From positions 62,001 through 126,000 of the forward strand of contig DAMALH010000005.1 of NCBI GenBank assembly GCA_032000125.1: a DNA stretch of 64,000 nt. Reading direction: 5' to 3'. Both the position numbers and the translations under genes were made by a program. Source of the DNA: Dryocola sp032000125. GTDB lineage: Bacteria > Pseudomonadota > Gammaproteobacteria > Enterobacterales > Enterobacteriaceae. The notes beneath the pieces were generated by a model, which saw nothing but the letters and a program-made list of their open reading frames with translations, was not told where the DNA came from and made no database searches. Shown here in pieces: positions 61,793 to 64,000 of the stretch (its first letter is position 1; each line of letters opens with the position of its first letter).

Positions 61793-62090
61793 CTAAGCTT
61801 GCGGTATTACATTCACCATAACCTCTGACGGATATTTCTCGCCGGATAACGCGCGTGCTGGCACACCGGAGGCTGAGCAAGCGTATTGCCAACGCCCTGC
61901 GCCGTAAAAGGTAATTATTGCACTTATCCACATACTCCAGCCCGGCATTAACGCTGAGCTATTTTTACGCCCCACAATCAGCGGATAACCCAGCGCCATC
62001 GCCGTCGCTACAGGCACAAAGAGAAATAGCAGGCAGCATCGTCACCGCTTTAGCGCTAAGATGATTTGCTTTATTTGAGCCTATAAACAT
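61793..62090 (-). pseudogene. Possible frameshifted small membrane protein
   Basis: Reading the minus strand from an ATG at 62090 gives MFIGSNKANHLSAKAV followed by a hydrophobic stretch (LPAISL) that would stop early. A one-base shift near 62017-62019, at a CTTTG tract, joins it to a 70-codon frame (VATAMALGYPLIVGRKN, then WSMWISAIITFYGAG) running to 61793. The two parts together look like one protein of about 98 residues with two hydrophobic segments. I do not recognise the family. It could also be chance. Confidence 0.35.
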
Positions 62091-62539
62091 ACTCACTCAA
62101 TAACACGCCGCACGGCGCAGTAATTAATGTAAGTTAACTTTTCACTCTTCCGGATATGAACGGTTCTTTATATTGTTGCGTAACAGAAAATATTTTTTGT
62201 TTATAATTAGCCCACTTTAAGATACTAATATTCCTATTATTAATTTGATTTTGCAATTTAAAAATAGCAGGTTGTCAAACGCTTTTATAGGTTTGGTTGT
62301 GATGGCGTTTAACTTTGTAAATAATGCTTCCTGAGTAGTCTTAATTGAGGGTATTCTTAAGGCGAGGCGTGCAATGTTAATAACGCCTTCAGCACCCTTA
62401 ATTTAAAGGGGCTTAGAAAGCAAGCATCATTATAACTTTACGTCATAGATATATGCCCTCAGGCGGCTAGATCTGGCTCGCAAGTTATAAAAAATTAATG
62501 CAAAGTAGAGAAATAAGATCGTTAAAGCAAGGATATGGA
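62091..62539. other. AT-rich intergenic region before the YfeH-like gene
   Basis: About 450 bases, clearly more AT-rich than the surrounding genes, with no supported gene. It probably carries the promoter of the next gene and may be a junction of a past insertion. Confidence 0.45.
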
Positions 62540-63538
62540 ATGGGCTGGTTGCAGCGTTTGAAAATCGATACTTTTTTACTGGTGATGATCGCCGTGGTGG
62601 TGGTGGCTTCGCTGTTTCCCTGTGAGGGAATAGTCAAAACGGGCTTTGAATATCTGACTACGGCCGCCATTGCGCTGCTGTTTTTTATGCACGGCGCAAA
62701 GCTTTCTCGTGAAGCGATCGTGGCCGGCATGGGGCACTGGAAGCTGCATCTGGTAGTGTTTCTCAGCACTTTTGTATTGTTCCCTCTGCTTGGCCTGGCA
62801 ATGGGCTTCCTTTCGCCGGCTATTCTTAACCAGCCGCTGTACATGGGCTTCCTTTATCTTTGCGCGCTGCCGGCTACGGTGCAGTCGGCGATTGCCTTTA
62901 CTTCTGTTGCCGGCGGTAACGTGGCGGCGGCGGTTTGCAGCGCCTCGGCATCCAGTATTCTGGGCATTTTTCTGTCGCCGGTGCTGGTTGGCGCCCTGAT
63001 GAATACTCAGGAAGGGTCGACGGATACGCTGCATGCGATTGGCAAAATCATCATGCAACTGATGGTGCCTTTTGTCATCGGCCACCTGGCGCGCCCGCTG
63101 ATAGGCCGCTGGGTGGATAAGCATAAAAAGCTCATCAACCTCACGGATCGCTCATCGATTCTGCTGGTGGTATATGTTGCGTTCAGCGAAGCGGTGGTCG
63201 GGGGGATATGGCATCAGGTGAACGGCGTTGCTCTGTTAGCGGTGCTGGCGTGTTCAATTGTGCTGCTGGTGATGGTGCTGGTGGTAAATACCTGGGCGGC
63301 AAGGCTGCTGGGCTTTAATACCGCCGATGAAATTACCATCGTTTTCTGCGGTTCGAAGAAAAGCCTTGCGAACGGCGTGCCGATGGCAAACGTTCTGTTC
63401 CCTGCAAGTGCGGTGGGGATGATGGTGCTGCCGCTGATGATATTCCACCAGATCCAGCTAATGGTCTGTGCGGTGCTGGCGCAGCGTTACGCGCGCAAAA
63501 CGGCAAAAGAAAAAGGGCGGCTGGAGTCAGCTTCCTGA
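62540..63538 (+). CDS. Bile acid:sodium symporter-family protein (YfeH-like)
   Basis: Inner-membrane transporter of 332 residues with about ten hydrophobic helices. It matches E. coli YfeH in length and in the conserved core (TTAAIALLFFMHGAKLSREAI; DEITIVFCGSKKSLANG). The ATG at 62540 follows AAGGAT; an earlier ATG at 62498 adds 14 polar residues without a ribosome site. In E. coli yfeH is elsewhere, so this is a paralogue or a relocated copy beside add. The substrate is unknown. Confidence 0.87.
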   Translation: MGWLQRLKIDTFLLVMIAVVVVASLFPCEGIVKTGFEYLTTAAIALLFFMHGAKLSREAIVAGMGHWKLHLVVFLSTFVLFPLLGLAMGFLSPAILNQPLYMGFLYLCALPATVQSAIAFTSVAGGNVAAAVCSASASSILGIFLSPVLVGALMNTQEGSTDTLHAIGKIIMQLMVPFVIGHLARPLIGRWVDKHKKLINLTDRSSILLVVYVAFSEAVVGGIWHQVNGVALLAVLACSIVLLVMVLVVNTWAARLLGFNTADEITIVFCGSKKSLANGVPMANVLFPASAVGMMVLPLMIFHQIQLMVCAVLAQRYARKTAKEKGRLESAS

Positions 63539-63557
63539 GCAGCCGCCGCAGATGAGG

Positions 63558-64000
63558 TTAAGCAGCGCGTACTTTAGCGAGTAACGCCTGCTTTTCTGCC
63601 TCGCTCAGAAAAGCAATTTTTAAACCATTCTCCTGTGCGGTACGAATCTGTCCCGCACTCAGGCCGGCAAGCGGCGCCGCAACGGTATATTCATACACGA
63701 TGTCGATACCCTGAACCGCCGGGTCGTCGGTATTGATCGTTGCCAGCACGCCGCGATCGAGGAATTTGATCAGCGGGTGCTTATCCAGAGACGGCACGGT
63801 GCTGGTCTGAATATTCGAGGTCAGGCAGGATTCGATGCCAATGCCTTGCTCGGCCAGGAAGTCCATCAGCGCGGGATCTTCAATCGCCTTGACGCCGTGA
63901 CCAATGCGCTCGGCGCCCAGCTCGCGAATAGCCTGCCAGATACTTTCCGGCCCGGCGGCTTCGCCTGCGTGAACGGTTATGTGCCAGCCTGCGTCGCGTG
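63558..64000 (-). CDS. add: Adenosine deaminase, C-terminal part
   Basis: Hydrolytic deaminase of adenosine to inosine. Only the last 146 codons are inside the window; the frame is open to the right edge. HAGEAAGPESIW holds the catalytic Glu and a metal-site His, ERIGHGVKAI another conserved His, and SINTDDP-like TINTDDPAVQG the metal-binding Asp pair. The order add next to ydgJ agrees with E. coli, apart from the YfeH-like gene between. Confidence 0.95.
   Translation of the reverse strand, partial: RDAGWHITVHAGEAAGPESIWQAIRELGAERIGHGVKAIEDPALMDFLAEQGIGIESCLTSNIQTSTVPSLDKHPLIKFLDRGVLATINTDDPAVQGIDIVYEYTVAAPLAGLSAGQIRTAQENGLKIAFLSEAEKQALLAKVRAA

Noticed and set aside
1..64000. CRISPR array, insertion sequence, prophage or toxin-antitoxin module
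   Set aside because: No regularly spaced repeats, transposase, integrase, phage structural gene or recognisable toxin-antitoxin pair was seen on either strand.

Overview
The window is a chromosomal segment of a bacterium of the Enterobacteriaceae. From about 14.7 kb to the right end its proteins and gene order follow the Escherichia coli add–rsx–nth–tyrS–slyA–nemRA–rnt–purR–cfa–ribE–mdtK region, read in reverse. I cannot name the genus. Almost every gene looks intact. I see no insertion sequence, prophage, CRISPR array or rRNA, and one assembly gap of ten N lies at 3749-3758.

Layout. The left 15 kb is accessory: an SDR oxidoreductase, a GH13 alpha-glucan enzyme, a two-gene cytochrome bd-type oxidase, a LacI regulator divergent from an arylsulfotransferase-like protein and an NCS2 permease, and a seven-gene GntR / RpiB-like isomerase / beta-hydroxyacid dehydrogenase / polar amino-acid-type ABC transporter operon. 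A PfpI-family gene and two tRNA-Val(GAC) genes lead into the conserved backbone: mdtK, ribE, [LacI, 6-P-beta-glucosidase, PTS EIIC], cfa, punC, punR, purR, ynhF, mepH, grxD, [pheP, Aer-like receptor, EamA exporter], rnt, gloA, nemA, nemR, [EptA-like phosphoethanolamine transferase], ydhL, ydhF, sodC, ydhK, ydhJ, ydhI, slyA, slyB, anmK, mliC, pdxH, tyrS, pdxY, gstA, dtpA, nth, rsxEGDCBA, ydgK, [GH1], ydgJ, [YfeH-like transporter], and the C-terminal part of add. Brackets mark genes absent from this place in E. coli. Conversely lhr, sodB, ydhP, cnu and blr, expected in E. coli, were not found here.

Functional themes. Purine biology recurs (PurR, PunR/PunC, adenosine deaminase, an NCS2 permease). 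So do redox and electrophile defence (SodC, GrxD, NemRA/GloA, GstA, SlyA, and the Rsx complex that in E. coli resets SoxR), vitamin B6 (pdxH, pdxY) and beta-glucoside use (a PTS permease and two GH1 enzymes).

Regulation. The most informative non-coding signals are shared operators. A 16-bp SlyA-type palindrome is identical in the slyA promoter and in a promoter about 210 nt upstream of cfa. GAAACCGGTTTC palindromes lie in front of both beta-glucosidase units, 38 kb apart. There are also a 22-bp palindrome between the LacI gene and the arylsulfotransferase-like operon, two NemR-type boxes, a PurR box, and a FadR-type TGGT-N3-ACCA site at the GntR operon. I found no unequivocally new molecular machine. 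The strongest candidates for something undescribed are the ABC/isomerase/dehydrogenase operon, the arylsulfotransferase-like/NCS2 operon, and SlyA input into cfa.
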